Origin: Arthrobacter sp. FW306-2-2C-D06B | GTDB taxonomy: Bacteria > Actinomycetota > Actinomycetes > Actinomycetales > Micrococcaceae | Assembly: GCF_021789175.1 (NCBI RefSeq) | Contig: NZ_CP084560.1 | Location: 4,092,001-4,156,000, forward strand | DNA length: 64,000 nt | Direction: 5' to 3' | In this document: one piece after another, positions 15,662 through 24,255 of the stretch | Layout: every line of letters begins with the position of its first letter | How positions within the stretch are numbered: the first letter of the stretch is position 1 | Made by a program: the position numbers and the translations under genes | Notes under the pieces: model-generated | The model's input: only the letters and a program-made list of their open reading frames with translations | Told to the model about the DNA's origin: nothing | Database searches by the model: none

Positions 15662-18600
15662 ATGCCTTCCCACTCAGACGACTCCTGGGAACTGGCGATT
15701 CAGACACCCGCCATCAACGACCGCTCCCTGGCGGCCGGCCTCGCCTACGCCATGGGAAGTCGGGTCAGCAGCATCACTTTCGACTCCGCCACGGGATTGA
15801 TGATGGGCAAGGTCAGGGGCAGTGGCCCGTCAGCGTATTCGACGTCGGCCAAGCTGGTCCGCAAGCCCGGCGGCTGGAGCTGCACCGTCGGCGTGTGCAG
15901 CTGCCCGGTCCGCAAGGACTGCAAACACGTGGCCGCCCTTCTCTTCGCCGCCGAAGACCATCCCGCCGTGCGGGCGCAACTGCTGAGCGCGCCCGCGTTT
16001 GGGCAGACGGCCCAGCCTGGGGCAACCGTGCAGCGTCCGGCCTGGGAGCAGGCACTCAGCAAGCTCATCGCTACTCCGGGAACCGCAACGCAAGGCCAGG
16101 GTCTCCCCCTGGCGCTGGCGTTCGAGGTGGAAGAACCCGCCCCGCACTTCTCCTACACGGGCCGGCGCGATCCGCTCCGCAGCGTTCGCCAGCTCAAGGC
16201 CCGCCCGGTGATGATGGGCGCCAAGGGCAAGTGGATCCGGGGCGATGTTTCCTGGACCAACCTGAACTACCTCGGCTACAAGCGCGAGTTCAACGAAGCG
16301 CATATCGACTGGATGCAGAACTTCCTGGCCGCGCATTCCACTGCGGACTACAGACAGCTCACTTCGAGCATGTGGATGCTCCTCAACGAGTTCGCCGGGA
16401 AAAACCTCTGGAGCCTCCTTGTCGAGGCCGAGAAGATAGGGGTTTCCCTTATCCACTCCGGCGGGACCGAGCCGGTCCGCATTGCTGCGGAGCCCGCCGT
16501 CGTCGGGCTGGACCTTAGCCGGCCCGACGACGGACTGCAGCTCGCGCCGTCGGTGACCTTGGGCGGGGACGCCCTTGATCCGGCCACTTTGGGCCTGATC
16601 GGCCGCCCGGCGCATGGCTTGTTCTTCACGGGTCCCGGCGAGGGGCACTTGCCCGGCGTATCGGCACCCGAGAACCTCATCACGCTGGCTCCGTTGGAGG
16701 GCGGCGAGTCGCAGGAACTCCTCGATTTCGTCATGGGCGCATCCCGGCTCCAGATCCCGGCGAAGGACGAAGAGCGGTTCCTCACGGCGTTCTATCCGAA
16801 GCTCAAGCAGTCCACCCGGGTCACAGCAGCGGACCAATCGGTGGAGTTGCCGGTGCTCGCCGTGCCCACGCTGTCGCTGCTGGCAAACTACGGCGCTGAC
16901 CACCGGGTGCGGCTGCACTGGGAGTGGCACTACAAGGCCGGCAAGCTCGTGACCGCCCAGCCCCTCTGGCGGCACCCGGACGACCACGGCTACCGCGACG
17001 ACGCCGAGGAGGCCCGGATCCTTGAGTCCCTGGGCCGGCCTTGGGAAGTGGTTGCCGCGCTGGGCGAATCCTCGAGCGGAGGATGGGGGGCTCCACGGCT
17101 GGCCGCATCAGTAGCGCTGGACGGCCTGGACACCCTGGCCTTCACCGAGGAGGTACTGCCCCGGCTCAGCGAACTGCCCGACGTCGTCGTGGACACCTCG
17201 GGCGAGATCGCCGACTACCGCGAGGCCACCGAGGCCCCCGTCGTCTCCATCTCGACCAAGGCCACCGACAGCCGCGACTGGTTCGATCTCGGCATCGTCA
17301 TCACGCTAGAGGGTGAACCTGTGTCCTTCGCCGCAGTGTTTTCCGCCCTCGCGGCCGGCCAGAGCCGAATGTTGCTGCCCAGCGGCGCCTACTTCTCGCT
17401 GGATCTGCCCGAACTGCACCAGCTCCGCGCGCTGATCGACGAGGCCAGATCCTTGCAGGACAACCCGGACCGCCACGGCACCCTGCAGATCAGCCGCTTC
17501 CAGGCCGGCCTCTGGGATGAGCTCGCGCAATTGGGGATTGTGGACGAGCAAGCGGCCGCATGGCGCGAGGCCGTGGGCGGATTGCTCGACGACGGCGTGA
17601 CCGGGCTCCCGCTGCCGGGCTCGCTCGACGCCGAGCTCCGTCCCTATCAGCTGGAGGGCTTCAACTGGCTTAGTTTCCTGTACCGTCACAGCCTGGGCGG
17701 CGTCCTGGCCGACGACATGGGCCTCGGAAAGACAGTGCAGGCGATTGCCTTGATGTGCGCGGCGAAGGAGCAGGCTGAATCCGACGCCGGCGGCGCGGGC
17801 GGCACCGCGGGCGCGGGGGGCACCGCGGGCGCGGGGGGCACCGCCCCCTTTTTGGTGGTCGCGCCTACCAGCGTCGTGGGCAACTGGGCCGCCGAGGTCC
17901 AACGCTTCGCGCCCGGCCTGAGCATAAAGACCGTCGGGGAGACCTTCGCCAAGAGCGGCACGGATCCGCAGGAAGCCATGGCCGGAACCGACGTCGTCAT
18001 CACTTCCTACGCGCTATTCCGGATCGACTACGAGGCGTACGCAGCCAAGGAATGGGCCGGGCTCATACTCGACGAAGCCCAGTTCGTCAAGAACCACCAG
18101 TCGAAGGCGTACCAGTGCGCCCGGAAACTCCCGGCATCCTTCAAGCTGGCCATCACCGGCACGCCGCTCGAGAACAACCTCATGGAGTTCTGGGCGCTGA
18201 CCTCGATCGTCGCCCCCGGGTTGTTCTCCAGCCCGCGCCGCTTCGCGGAGTACTACCAAAAGCCGGTCGAAAAGAACGGCGACAAGGCCCAGCTCGCCAA
18301 GCTCCGCCGTCGGGTCCGTCCCCTCATGATGCGCCGCACCAAGGAGCAAGTCATCAAGGACCTGCCACCGAAGCAGGAACAGGTGCTGGAAGTGGTGCTG
18401 AACCCGCGGCACCAGAAGGTGTACCAGACGCATCTGCAGCGTGAGCGTCAGAAAATCCTGGGTCTCATCGACGACGTCAATAAGAACCGCTTCACCATTT
18501 TCCAGTCGCTCACCCTGCTGCGGCAGTTGAGCCTGGATGTCTCCCTGGTGGACGAGTCCCTGTCCGCAGTGCGCTCGTCCAAGCTGGATGTGCTGTTCGA

Positions 18601-19081
18601 ACAGTTGGAGGACATCGTTGCGGAGGGGCACAGGGCGCTCATCTTCAGCCAGTTCACGGGGTTCCTGGGCAAGGTCCGGGAGCGGCTCGACGCGGAGGAC
18701 ATCGAGTATTGCTACCTCGACGGCAGCACCCGGAACCGGGCCGACGTCGTGAGCGAATTCAAGAACGGCGCAGCGCCCGTGTTCCTCATTTCCTTGAAGG
18801 CCGGCGGCTTCGGCCTGAACCTGACCGAAGCCGATTATGTCTTCCTGCTGGACCCATGGTGGAACCCGGCGTCCGAAGCGCAGGCAGTAGACCGCACCCA
18901 CAGAATCGGGCAGGCGAGGAACGTGATGGTCTACCGGCTGGTGGCCAAGGACACCATCGAGGAAAAGGTCATGGCGCTCAAGACCAGGAAGTCGCAGCTG
19001 TTCGCGGACGTCATGGAAGGCGATGCCCTGACCGGTGGCGCCCTGACAGCGGAGGACCTGGCCGGCCTGTTCGCGGAGTAG
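15662..19081 (+). CDS. SWIM-domain SNF2-family DEAD/DEAH helicase
   Basis: An 1139-residue Swi2/Snf2-type ATPase. An N-terminal SWIM zinc finger lies at residues 79-89 (CSCPVRKDCKH, C-x-C-x5-C-x-H). A long middle region precedes the ATPase: motif I DDMGLGKT near 685, motif II DEAQ near 803, motif III TGTPLENN near 835, and motif VI DRTHRIGQARNV near 1078. It likely translocates on duplex DNA and remodels protein-DNA complexes; a nucleic-acid target via SWIM is inferred. A GGTAGA-type low-complexity insert from an 18-bp repeat lies between motifs I and Ia. No defence-gene partners are adjacent, so it is probably a housekeeping helicase of actinobacteria. Confidence 0.92.
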   Translation: MPSHSDDSWELAIQTPAINDRSLAAGLAYAMGSRVSSITFDSATGLMMGKVRGSGPSAYSTSAKLVRKPGGWSCTVGVCSCPVRKDCKHVAALLFAAEDHPAVRAQLLSAPAFGQTAQPGATVQRPAWEQALSKLIATPGTATQGQGLPLALAFEVEEPAPHFSYTGRRDPLRSVRQLKARPVMMGAKGKWIRGDVSWTNLNYLGYKREFNEAHIDWMQNFLAAHSTADYRQLTSSMWMLLNEFAGKNLWSLLVEAEKIGVSLIHSGGTEPVRIAAEPAVVGLDLSRPDDGLQLAPSVTLGGDALDPATLGLIGRPAHGLFFTGPGEGHLPGVSAPENLITLAPLEGGESQELLDFVMGASRLQIPAKDEERFLTAFYPKLKQSTRVTAADQSVELPVLAVPTLSLLANYGADHRVRLHWEWHYKAGKLVTAQPLWRHPDDHGYRDDAEEARILESLGRPWEVVAALGESSSGGWGAPRLAASVALDGLDTLAFTEEVLPRLSELPDVVVDTSGEIADYREATEAPVVSISTKATDSRDWFDLGIVITLEGEPVSFAAVFSALAAGQSRMLLPSGAYFSLDLPELHQLRALIDEARSLQDNPDRHGTLQISRFQAGLWDELAQLGIVDEQAAAWREAVGGLLDDGVTGLPLPGSLDAELRPYQLEGFNWLSFLYRHSLGGVLADDMGLGKTVQAIALMCAAKEQAESDAGGAGGTAGAGGTAGAGGTAPFLVVAPTSVVGNWAAEVQRFAPGLSIKTVGETFAKSGTDPQEAMAGTDVVITSYALFRIDYEAYAAKEWAGLILDEAQFVKNHQSKAYQCARKLPASFKLAITGTPLENNLMEFWALTSIVAPGLFSSPRRFAEYYQKPVEKNGDKAQLAKLRRRVRPLMMRRTKEQVIKDLPPKQEQVLEVVLNPRHQKVYQTHLQRERQKILGLIDDVNKNRFTIFQSLTLLRQLSLDVSLVDESLSAVRSSKLDVLFEQLEDIVAEGHRALIFSQFTGFLGKVRERLDAEDIEYCYLDGSTRNRADVVSEFKNGAAPVFLISLKAGGFGLNLTEADYVFLLDPWWNPASEAQAVDRTHRIGQARNVMVYRLVAKDTIEEKVMALKTRKSQLFADVMEGDALTGGALTAEDLAGLFAE
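17801..17845. repeat. 18-bp in-frame tandem repeat inside the helicase
   Basis: GGCACCGCGGGCGCGGGG occurs at 17801 and 17819, with a half unit at 17837. It encodes a GTAGAG repeat in the surface loop after helicase motif I. Identical copies indicate recent slippage that kept the frame. Confidence 0.8.
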
Positions 19082-19114
19082 GGATGCGCGCCTGAGGAAC
19101 GACCAGGACCGCCG

Positions 19115-19146
19115 CTATTCACTTTTGATCCCACAAATGTGAATAG
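19115..19146. terminator. hairpin after the SNF2 helicase
   Basis: CTATTCACTTTTG (19115-19127) pairs with CAAATGTGAATAG (19134-19146) with one mismatch, leaving a 6-nt loop. It lies 34 bp after the helicase stop and is a plausible transcription terminator, with the next gene on the same strand beginning at about 19308. Confidence 0.65.
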
Positions 19147-19307
19147 GGAGCGACTAACTCACCGTTCCAGGAGGCTATGTGGATGCCTCCGTGATTGGTT
19201 CCGTCCTGAGCCAACCCCTTTCGGCATATCGAGTTCCGAACGGCCGTCACTTGATGTATACAATTGAACGCGGCCTGAGCACTACAAACGTCGCCGAAGG
19301 GGGAACC

Positions 19308-19754
19308 GTGGAGGGCACCGAACCGCCATCAGGGATGCAGGCAAGCATCGACAGAACCGTGGAATGGGTGGACACCGATGCGTCGGGCCATCAGCACAAT
19401 TCGGCGATCATGCGCTGGGTGGAGGCTGCCGAGGCAGAGCTCTTCCGCAATCTGGTGCTTCCGGAGTATTTTCCGAGCGCTCCACGAGTGCAGCAAGTGG
19501 TCAATTACACCGCCAAGCTGTGGTTTGGCCAGCGGGTGACAGCGACCGTGCGGATCCAAAAAGTCGGCCGCTCATCCATGACCCTTGCCTTTGAGGTCTA
19601 CGGCCACGCCCATCCAAACTCGCCGGGCGGCCTCGCTGCCCATGGCACACTGACCACAGCCCACGTGCCCTCGGGCTCGGTTTCAGCCCAGCCGTGGCCG
19701 GAACGGATCCGGCAGGCGGCTGGCGTAGCGGTCCCGAACAGTCCGGGGCTCTGA
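19308..19754 (+). CDS. hotdog-fold acyl-CoA thioesterase (4-hydroxybenzoyl-CoA thioesterase type)
   Basis: A 148-residue single hotdog domain. DTDASGHQHNSAIMRWVEAAEAELFR near residue 20 matches the 4HBT/YbgC catalytic helix pattern (D-x-D-x-x-G-H-x-x-N-x-x-x). It would hydrolyse an acyl- or aroyl-CoA. The GTG start at 19308 has GGGGGAA just upstream. A longer frame from 19179 is rejected because a -10-like TACAAT sits at 19259. The stop is 6 bp before a PaaX-family regulator, so they form a pair. The PaaX link suggests phenylacetyl-CoA or another aryl-CoA as substrate, but this is inference. Confidence 0.8.
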   Translation: MEGTEPPSGMQASIDRTVEWVDTDASGHQHNSAIMRWVEAAEAELFRNLVLPEYFPSAPRVQQVVNYTAKLWFGQRVTATVRIQKVGRSSMTLAFEVYGHAHPNSPGGLAAHGTLTTAHVPSGSVSAQPWPERIRQAAGVAVPNSPGL

Positions 19755-19760
19755 ACCGTG

Positions 19761-20642
19761 ATGGACATGCCCGCACCGCCGGTACGCCACCAGCAGCTGA
19801 TCGTCACCATCTATGGGCTCTACGGCCGGAGTTCGGGCGATGCCCTCCCTGTCTCAGTGCTGATTTCCATGCTGGGCGACCTCGGCTACGACGCGCCCGG
19901 AGTCCGTTCCTCTGTCTCGCGGCTGAAGGCCAAGGGTGTCCTCAAAAGTGTCCGCCAGGACGGCGTCGCCAAATACGAACTATCCGACACTGTTCTGGAT
20001 GTTTTCCGCGAGGGCGACCGGAGGATCTTCGCCGCCGATCGCTCCACCGAGCTGGAATCCTGGGTGCTCGCCGTGTTTTCCGTCCCTGAATCAATGCGGA
20101 ACCGTCGGCACCAACTACGCTCCGAGCTCTCCGGGCTCGGTTTTGGATCCGTGGCCTCAGGGGTATGGATCGCACCGGCCCAAGTCCTTGACCAAGCCCG
20201 TGAGCGGCTTGCCTCGCGCGGGCTTGTTCAGTTTGTGGACTTCTTCCGCGGCGACTACTTGTTTGAGGGCCCCATGCGGCCGAAGGTGGCCGAATGGTGG
20301 GACCTGAAGGCCATCGACGAGCAATTCGCCGAATTCCTGGACCTCTATGAAGGGGCCGGAGATCTTTGGACCGGACTGGTCGGGGATGATCCCGGGGCCG
20401 CCTTGGCCAACTCGACTGCGGAGTTGCGCCGGGATGCTTTTCGCTACTACATCCCCATGCTGACCCTGTGGCGCCGCTTCCCGTACCGGGACCCGAACCT
20501 GCCGCTGGAATACCTCCCGAAGGGATGGCGCGGTCCGGCCGTTCGCGAGACGTTCCAGGCGGTTCATCGCCTTGCCGCGCCCCTCGCGGCCGCGCACGCG
20601 CACGAACTCATCCACGGCAGCATCGACCTGGTGGCACCCTAG
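19761..20642 (+). CDS. PaaX-family transcriptional regulator
   Basis: A 293-residue PaaX-type regulator. The N-terminal winged helix (IVTIYGLYGRSSGDALPVSVLISMLGDLGYDAPGVRSSVSRL) is followed by the middle domain with VLAVFSVPESMRNRRHQLRSELSGLGFGSVASGVWIAP, very typical of PaaX. The C-terminal domain has RYYIPMLTLWRRFPYRDPNLPLEYLPKGW. PaaX proteins sense phenylacetyl-CoA-like ligands and repress aryl-CoA catabolic genes. No paa operon is in the window; only the adjacent thioesterase. Start may be GTG 19758 or ATG 19761. Confidence 0.88.
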   Translation: MDMPAPPVRHQQLIVTIYGLYGRSSGDALPVSVLISMLGDLGYDAPGVRSSVSRLKAKGVLKSVRQDGVAKYELSDTVLDVFREGDRRIFAADRSTELESWVLAVFSVPESMRNRRHQLRSELSGLGFGSVASGVWIAPAQVLDQARERLASRGLVQFVDFFRGDYLFEGPMRPKVAEWWDLKAIDEQFAEFLDLYEGAGDLWTGLVGDDPGAALANSTAELRRDAFRYYIPMLTLWRRFPYRDPNLPLEYLPKGWRGPAVRETFQAVHRLAAPLAAAHAHELIHGSIDLVAP

Positions 20643-20782
20643 CGCGATCCAGCGGGGCAACATGGACGTTGACATACCGCCGAGTCGACTGTTAAGTTCG
20701 CGCACAGGTCTCGCGGCCAACGCCACGCGGGGTCGTCTCGTCCCGCCTCATCGGGAAGCAACCTTCAAATAGTCGGGGAATT

Positions 20783-21808
20783 GTGTACGAATCCATCGCT
20801 CCGGACGAGCTTGACTTGGCGTTGTTGGAGTCACTGCAGCGCGCGCCGCGCGCGCCATGGGCTCTGATCTCCCAGGCGCTGGACGTCGCGCCAATCACTT
20901 TAGCTCGCCGGTGGGACCGCTTGCGCGAAGCCGGGCTCGCTTGGGTCAGCGCTACGCCCGGTCCGGCTTTTCACACTGTTGGCGTGACCGCGTTCGTCTT
21001 GATGTGGTGCCGTCCACGGCTTAGGGAAAAATTGGTCGTAAGGCTGCAGAACGACCCTTCGGTGGCGACCTTGGAAATCACGGGGGGCGCGCCCGATCTT
21101 TCCATGACGGTGTTCTCGAGCAGCCTCTACTCGCTTCACGAAAGTGTATTGAGCCGGCTGGGGAGCTATCCCGGAGTTGACCGTGTCGAAGTATCGATTG
21201 TAACCACACTGTACGGAGAGGGTAGCCGCTGGCGGCTCCGCGCGATGGACGCCGGTCAGGTGGGCAGGCTCGCATCAGTAACTTCACGGGATACGCTCGA
21301 GCGCCGGGAGATGCCGCAGCTGGATCCAGTGGATCGTTCTCTGCTGGACGCGTTGGTGATTGACGGCCGAATGGCATTCCAGGATTTGGGGGCACAGGCG
21401 GGCGTGACCCCGGCGACCGCCCGGCGTCGCGTGGGCCGGCTTGTTGACAGTGGGGTTGTGCGAGTCAGGTGCGATCTTGCCGCGCCAGTGTTTGGCTGGC
21501 CCATCTCGGCAACAATCTGGGGCAAGGTTCCGGCGAACAGGCTTCAGGAGGTTTGTCGGAGCTTGGCAGGATCCTCTCAAGTTCGCGTCGCGGCGGCAAC
21601 GACAGGATCCAACAACCTCATGGCGACCTGTTGGCTCCACTCGCTGGGAGAGATCGAGGCGGTAGAGGCAACCCTGCTTGAGCGGTTTCCCTTTGTGGTT
21701 GTGTCTAACCGGGTTATCGATCTGCGGTCCGTCAAGCGAATGGGCAGGCTTCTCGGAGAAAATGGTCGGTCCGCGGGCGTCGTCCCGCTCCGACCGTGGA
21801 CGGACTGA
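20783..21808 (+). CDS. Lrp/AsnC-family regulator, double-length
   Basis: A 341-residue duplicated Lrp/AsnC protein. Helix-turn-helix units lie at about 8-45 (LDLALLESLQRAPRAPWALISQALDVAPITLARRWDRL) and about 175-225 (VDRSLLDALVIDGRMAFQDLGAQAGVTPATARRRVGRLVDSG), each followed by a sensor-like half. It starts at GTG with GGGGA just upstream. The architecture closely parallels the regulator at 4176. It precedes a CUT2 ABC transporter, deacylase and amidohydrolase on the same strand with a 155-bp gap, so it probably controls that operon. Confidence 0.86.
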   Translation: MYESIAPDELDLALLESLQRAPRAPWALISQALDVAPITLARRWDRLREAGLAWVSATPGPAFHTVGVTAFVLMWCRPRLREKLVVRLQNDPSVATLEITGGAPDLSMTVFSSSLYSLHESVLSRLGSYPGVDRVEVSIVTTLYGEGSRWRLRAMDAGQVGRLASVTSRDTLERREMPQLDPVDRSLLDALVIDGRMAFQDLGAQAGVTPATARRRVGRLVDSGVVRVRCDLAAPVFGWPISATIWGKVPANRLQEVCRSLAGSSQVRVAAATTGSNNLMATCWLHSLGEIEAVEATLLERFPFVVVSNRVIDLRSVKRMGRLLGENGRSAGVVPLRPWTD

Positions 21809-21963
21809 GCCCAACCAGACGGAGCGAGGATCGTTTTCCTACAATTTTGGCCGCGTTGTTGCTGAATTCAAACAAATTTCTGCCTCTTATGATCGTTGAC
21901 CTCAGACTCTTCTTAAAGCGCGACGACGCGCAAGCACTGAGTGAGATCCCTAGGAGTGACAAA

Positions 21964-23052
21964 ATGGCGCAAACGCGAACCGGACAAGACCCTGCGGCCT
22001 CCCCCGCGACGTCTCGCGGCGGCCTGGTTAAGGACGGACCATCCCGTCCCGCAAACGCGGCTGACATCCCCGTGGCCGAGCCGAGGTTGCGGGCTCACGA
22101 TTGGATCGCTCTGATCGGTTCGCGCTTCGGGCTGATTATCACCTGGGCCTTGATGATCGTGGCCTTTGGCGTGCTCCTGCCCGGAGTTTTCCTCTCGGGC
22201 TCGAACTTGGGTTACCTTCTCAGTTCGCAAGCCACGGTCCTGATCGTGGCAATCGCCGTGACGATTCCCATGGCCGCCGGGGAGTTCGATCTGTCGTCGA
22301 GCGGTGTAGTGGTGATCACTGTGGTCACGATGGGATATCTAAACGTCATCCAACGGTGGCCGCTGATGCCGACAGTGCTCGTGGCGCTGGCAATTGGGTT
22401 GGTGGTCGGATGCGTGAACGCCTTTTTCGTCGTCCGAATCGGGATCAGTTCACTCATTGTCACGCTCGCGATGACCTCGGTGCTCATCGGCTTCGCTCTG
22501 GGGCTGAATAACCTCACCGTCACCGGCATCTCTGTGGACCTGGTCGATGCCGCCCGAAGCACTGTGGGCGGGATCCAGCTCGTCTTTTTCTACGCCCTGG
22601 GTGTGGTGGTTGTGGCGTGGTACTTCTTCCAACACACGCCCGTCGGCCGCAGCCTGTACTTCACAGGTGCCGGGCGGGAGGTAGCTCGACTGTCCGGAGT
22701 TCGAGTGGACGCGATCCGTGCCGGGTCCCTTATCGTATCCAGCCTTCTTGGCGCGGTGGCCGCAGTTCTGCTTACCGGCGTGCTCGGCTCGGCTGACCCA
22801 AACGTTGGTACCAGCTACGCGCTCGCACCGTTCGCGGCCGCGATGCTCGGATCCACCAGTTTCACGCCCGGCCGTTTCAACATCTTAGGAACGGCGGTCG
22901 CGACATACTTCCTCGCAACCGGCATCACCGGGCTCCAACTCTTGGGACTGGCCGGCTGGGTGACGCAGGTGTTCTACGGCATGGCCCTGATCCTGGGAGT
23001 CGCCCTTTCAACGTTTGCGGCCCGCCGCAACGGCCGAACAATTCGCGCATAA
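21964..23052 (+). CDS. ABC transporter permease, CUT2/RbsC type
   Basis: A 362-residue inner-membrane permease of the ribose/monosaccharide (BPD_transp_2) family. About 45 hydrophilic residues are followed by 8-10 helices. ATVLIVAIAVTIPMAAGEFDLSSSGVVVI is the typical family segment, and GGREVARLSGV-like (GAGREVARLSGVRVDAIR) is the coupling loop to the ATPase. ATG 21964 has TAGGAG seven bases upstream; the longer frame from 21796 overlaps the regulator and is rejected. First gene of a five-gene run: permease, binding protein, ATPase, deacylase, amidohydrolase. Confidence 0.9.
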   Translation: MAQTRTGQDPAASPATSRGGLVKDGPSRPANAADIPVAEPRLRAHDWIALIGSRFGLIITWALMIVAFGVLLPGVFLSGSNLGYLLSSQATVLIVAIAVTIPMAAGEFDLSSSGVVVITVVTMGYLNVIQRWPLMPTVLVALAIGLVVGCVNAFFVVRIGISSLIVTLAMTSVLIGFALGLNNLTVTGISVDLVDAARSTVGGIQLVFFYALGVVVVAWYFFQHTPVGRSLYFTGAGREVARLSGVRVDAIRAGSLIVSSLLGAVAAVLLTGVLGSADPNVGTSYALAPFAAAMLGSTSFTPGRFNILGTAVATYFLATGITGLQLLGLAGWVTQVFYGMALILGVALSTFAARRNGRTIRA

Positions 23053-23103
23053 GCATCCAAGAACAATGTCGTTCTCGACCCAAACAAATTTAGGTGATTT
23101 CAA

Positions 23104-24255
23104 ATGATGAGACAGAAACGTGCAGCCATCCTGCCCATCGTGATTTCCGTTGCGCTCCTGGGCATGACGGGCTGTCAACGAGCGAGCGAGAGCACAAATG
23201 CCGCGGGGACCTCAAACCCCGAAAGCGCCGCCACCAAGGCGCTAGCCCTCGACATCGCGCCGGTGACCGCTAGCCCCAAGATCCAGTCGGTCAAGAACGG
23301 GACTTCCTTACGTGGCAAAAACATCAGGTTCATCGCGAGCGGCCTCAGTTTCCCGTTCAGCCAGGACGTTCTTGCCGGCGTCAAGGAGGGCGCCGCGGCT
23401 GCGGGTGCCACCGTCACTGTTTCGGACAGCGAGGGCGATCCTCCGAAGGCCGCTTCCCTCGTAGATCAGGCAGTCGCCCAATCCGTCGACGTCATCCTGC
23501 TTCAGGGCACGCCCCCGAAGAGCGTTGCATCGAGCATCACCGGGGCCAAAAGCCACGGGATCCCCGTGATCAGTGTCGGCAGTAACGCGCCGGGCAAGGT
23601 CTCCAAGGAACTTGCCGATATCGGTGTATTTGCCTACGCGTCGGCAACGAACGACGTGGGTACCCGGCAGGCCAACTTCGTGGCTGCGGACTCGTCGTGC
23701 CACGCAGGTGTGCTCTACCTGGGCTCTTCGAGCTTCGGAACCTCGAGTTCCGATGTGGTCGACCAGTTCACGAAACAGTTCGCCCAGTTGTGCCCCGATG
23801 CCAAGGTCGCCGTGCAGGATGCGCCTTTGGAAGCTTGGTCGTCTCTCCTGCAACCGCAGGTCAACGCGTTTCTGCAGCGCAATCCAGAAACCCGCTACGT
23901 TGTGAGCCTTGTCGACGACATGAATCTGGCGATCAAGCCGTCGATCACCGGGCTCGCCGGCCGAAACATCCGCTTGGTGGGCTCGAACGCCATTGTCGGG
24001 GCAATGAGCGGGCTCCAGGACAAGGCGGACCCGGAGGCGGCGACAGTAGGGACCAACCTCTACCAAATGGGGTGGGCGGCGGTTGACCAGGCGATGCGCG
24101 CGATCGCAGGCGAGGATGCGGTTGCAGACGAGCAGGTCCCGAACCGGACATTTACGCGGGCCAACATCGACACGATCGACCTCGCGAAGAAGTCCGGCGA
24201 CTGGTACGGCTCGTTCGATTTCCGAACCTTCTACACCCGGCTCTGGCAAGGGTGA
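23104..24255 (+). CDS. substrate-binding lipoprotein of a CUT2-type ABC importer
   Basis: A 383-residue periplasmic-binding-protein-like lipoprotein. The signal peptide ends in LLGMTGC, a lipobox. The body belongs to the sugar-binding (peripla_BP_4, RbsB) fold: GKNIRFIASGLSFPFSQDVLAGVKEGAAAAGATVTVSDSEGDPPKAASLVDQAVAQ fits, and VDVILLQGTPPKSV is the next strand-loop. Such proteins usually bind pentoses or purine nucleosides, but neighbouring deacylases suggest another ligand. It pairs with the permease upstream and the ATPase overlapping downstream. Confidence 0.88.
   Translation: MMRQKRAAILPIVISVALLGMTGCQRASESTNAAGTSNPESAATKALALDIAPVTASPKIQSVKNGTSLRGKNIRFIASGLSFPFSQDVLAGVKEGAAAAGATVTVSDSEGDPPKAASLVDQAVAQSVDVILLQGTPPKSVASSITGAKSHGIPVISVGSNAPGKVSKELADIGVFAYASATNDVGTRQANFVAADSSCHAGVLYLGSSSFGTSSSDVVDQFTKQFAQLCPDAKVAVQDAPLEAWSSLLQPQVNAFLQRNPETRYVVSLVDDMNLAIKPSITGLAGRNIRLVGSNAIVGAMSGLQDKADPEAATVGTNLYQMGWAAVDQAMRAIAGEDAVADEQVPNRTFTRANIDTIDLAKKSGDWYGSFDFRTFYTRLWQG

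Noticed and set aside
15662..19081. SNF2 helicase as part of a phage-defence system
   Set aside because: No nuclease, methylase or other defence partner is adjacent; the SWIM-SNF2 form is widespread in actinobacteria.
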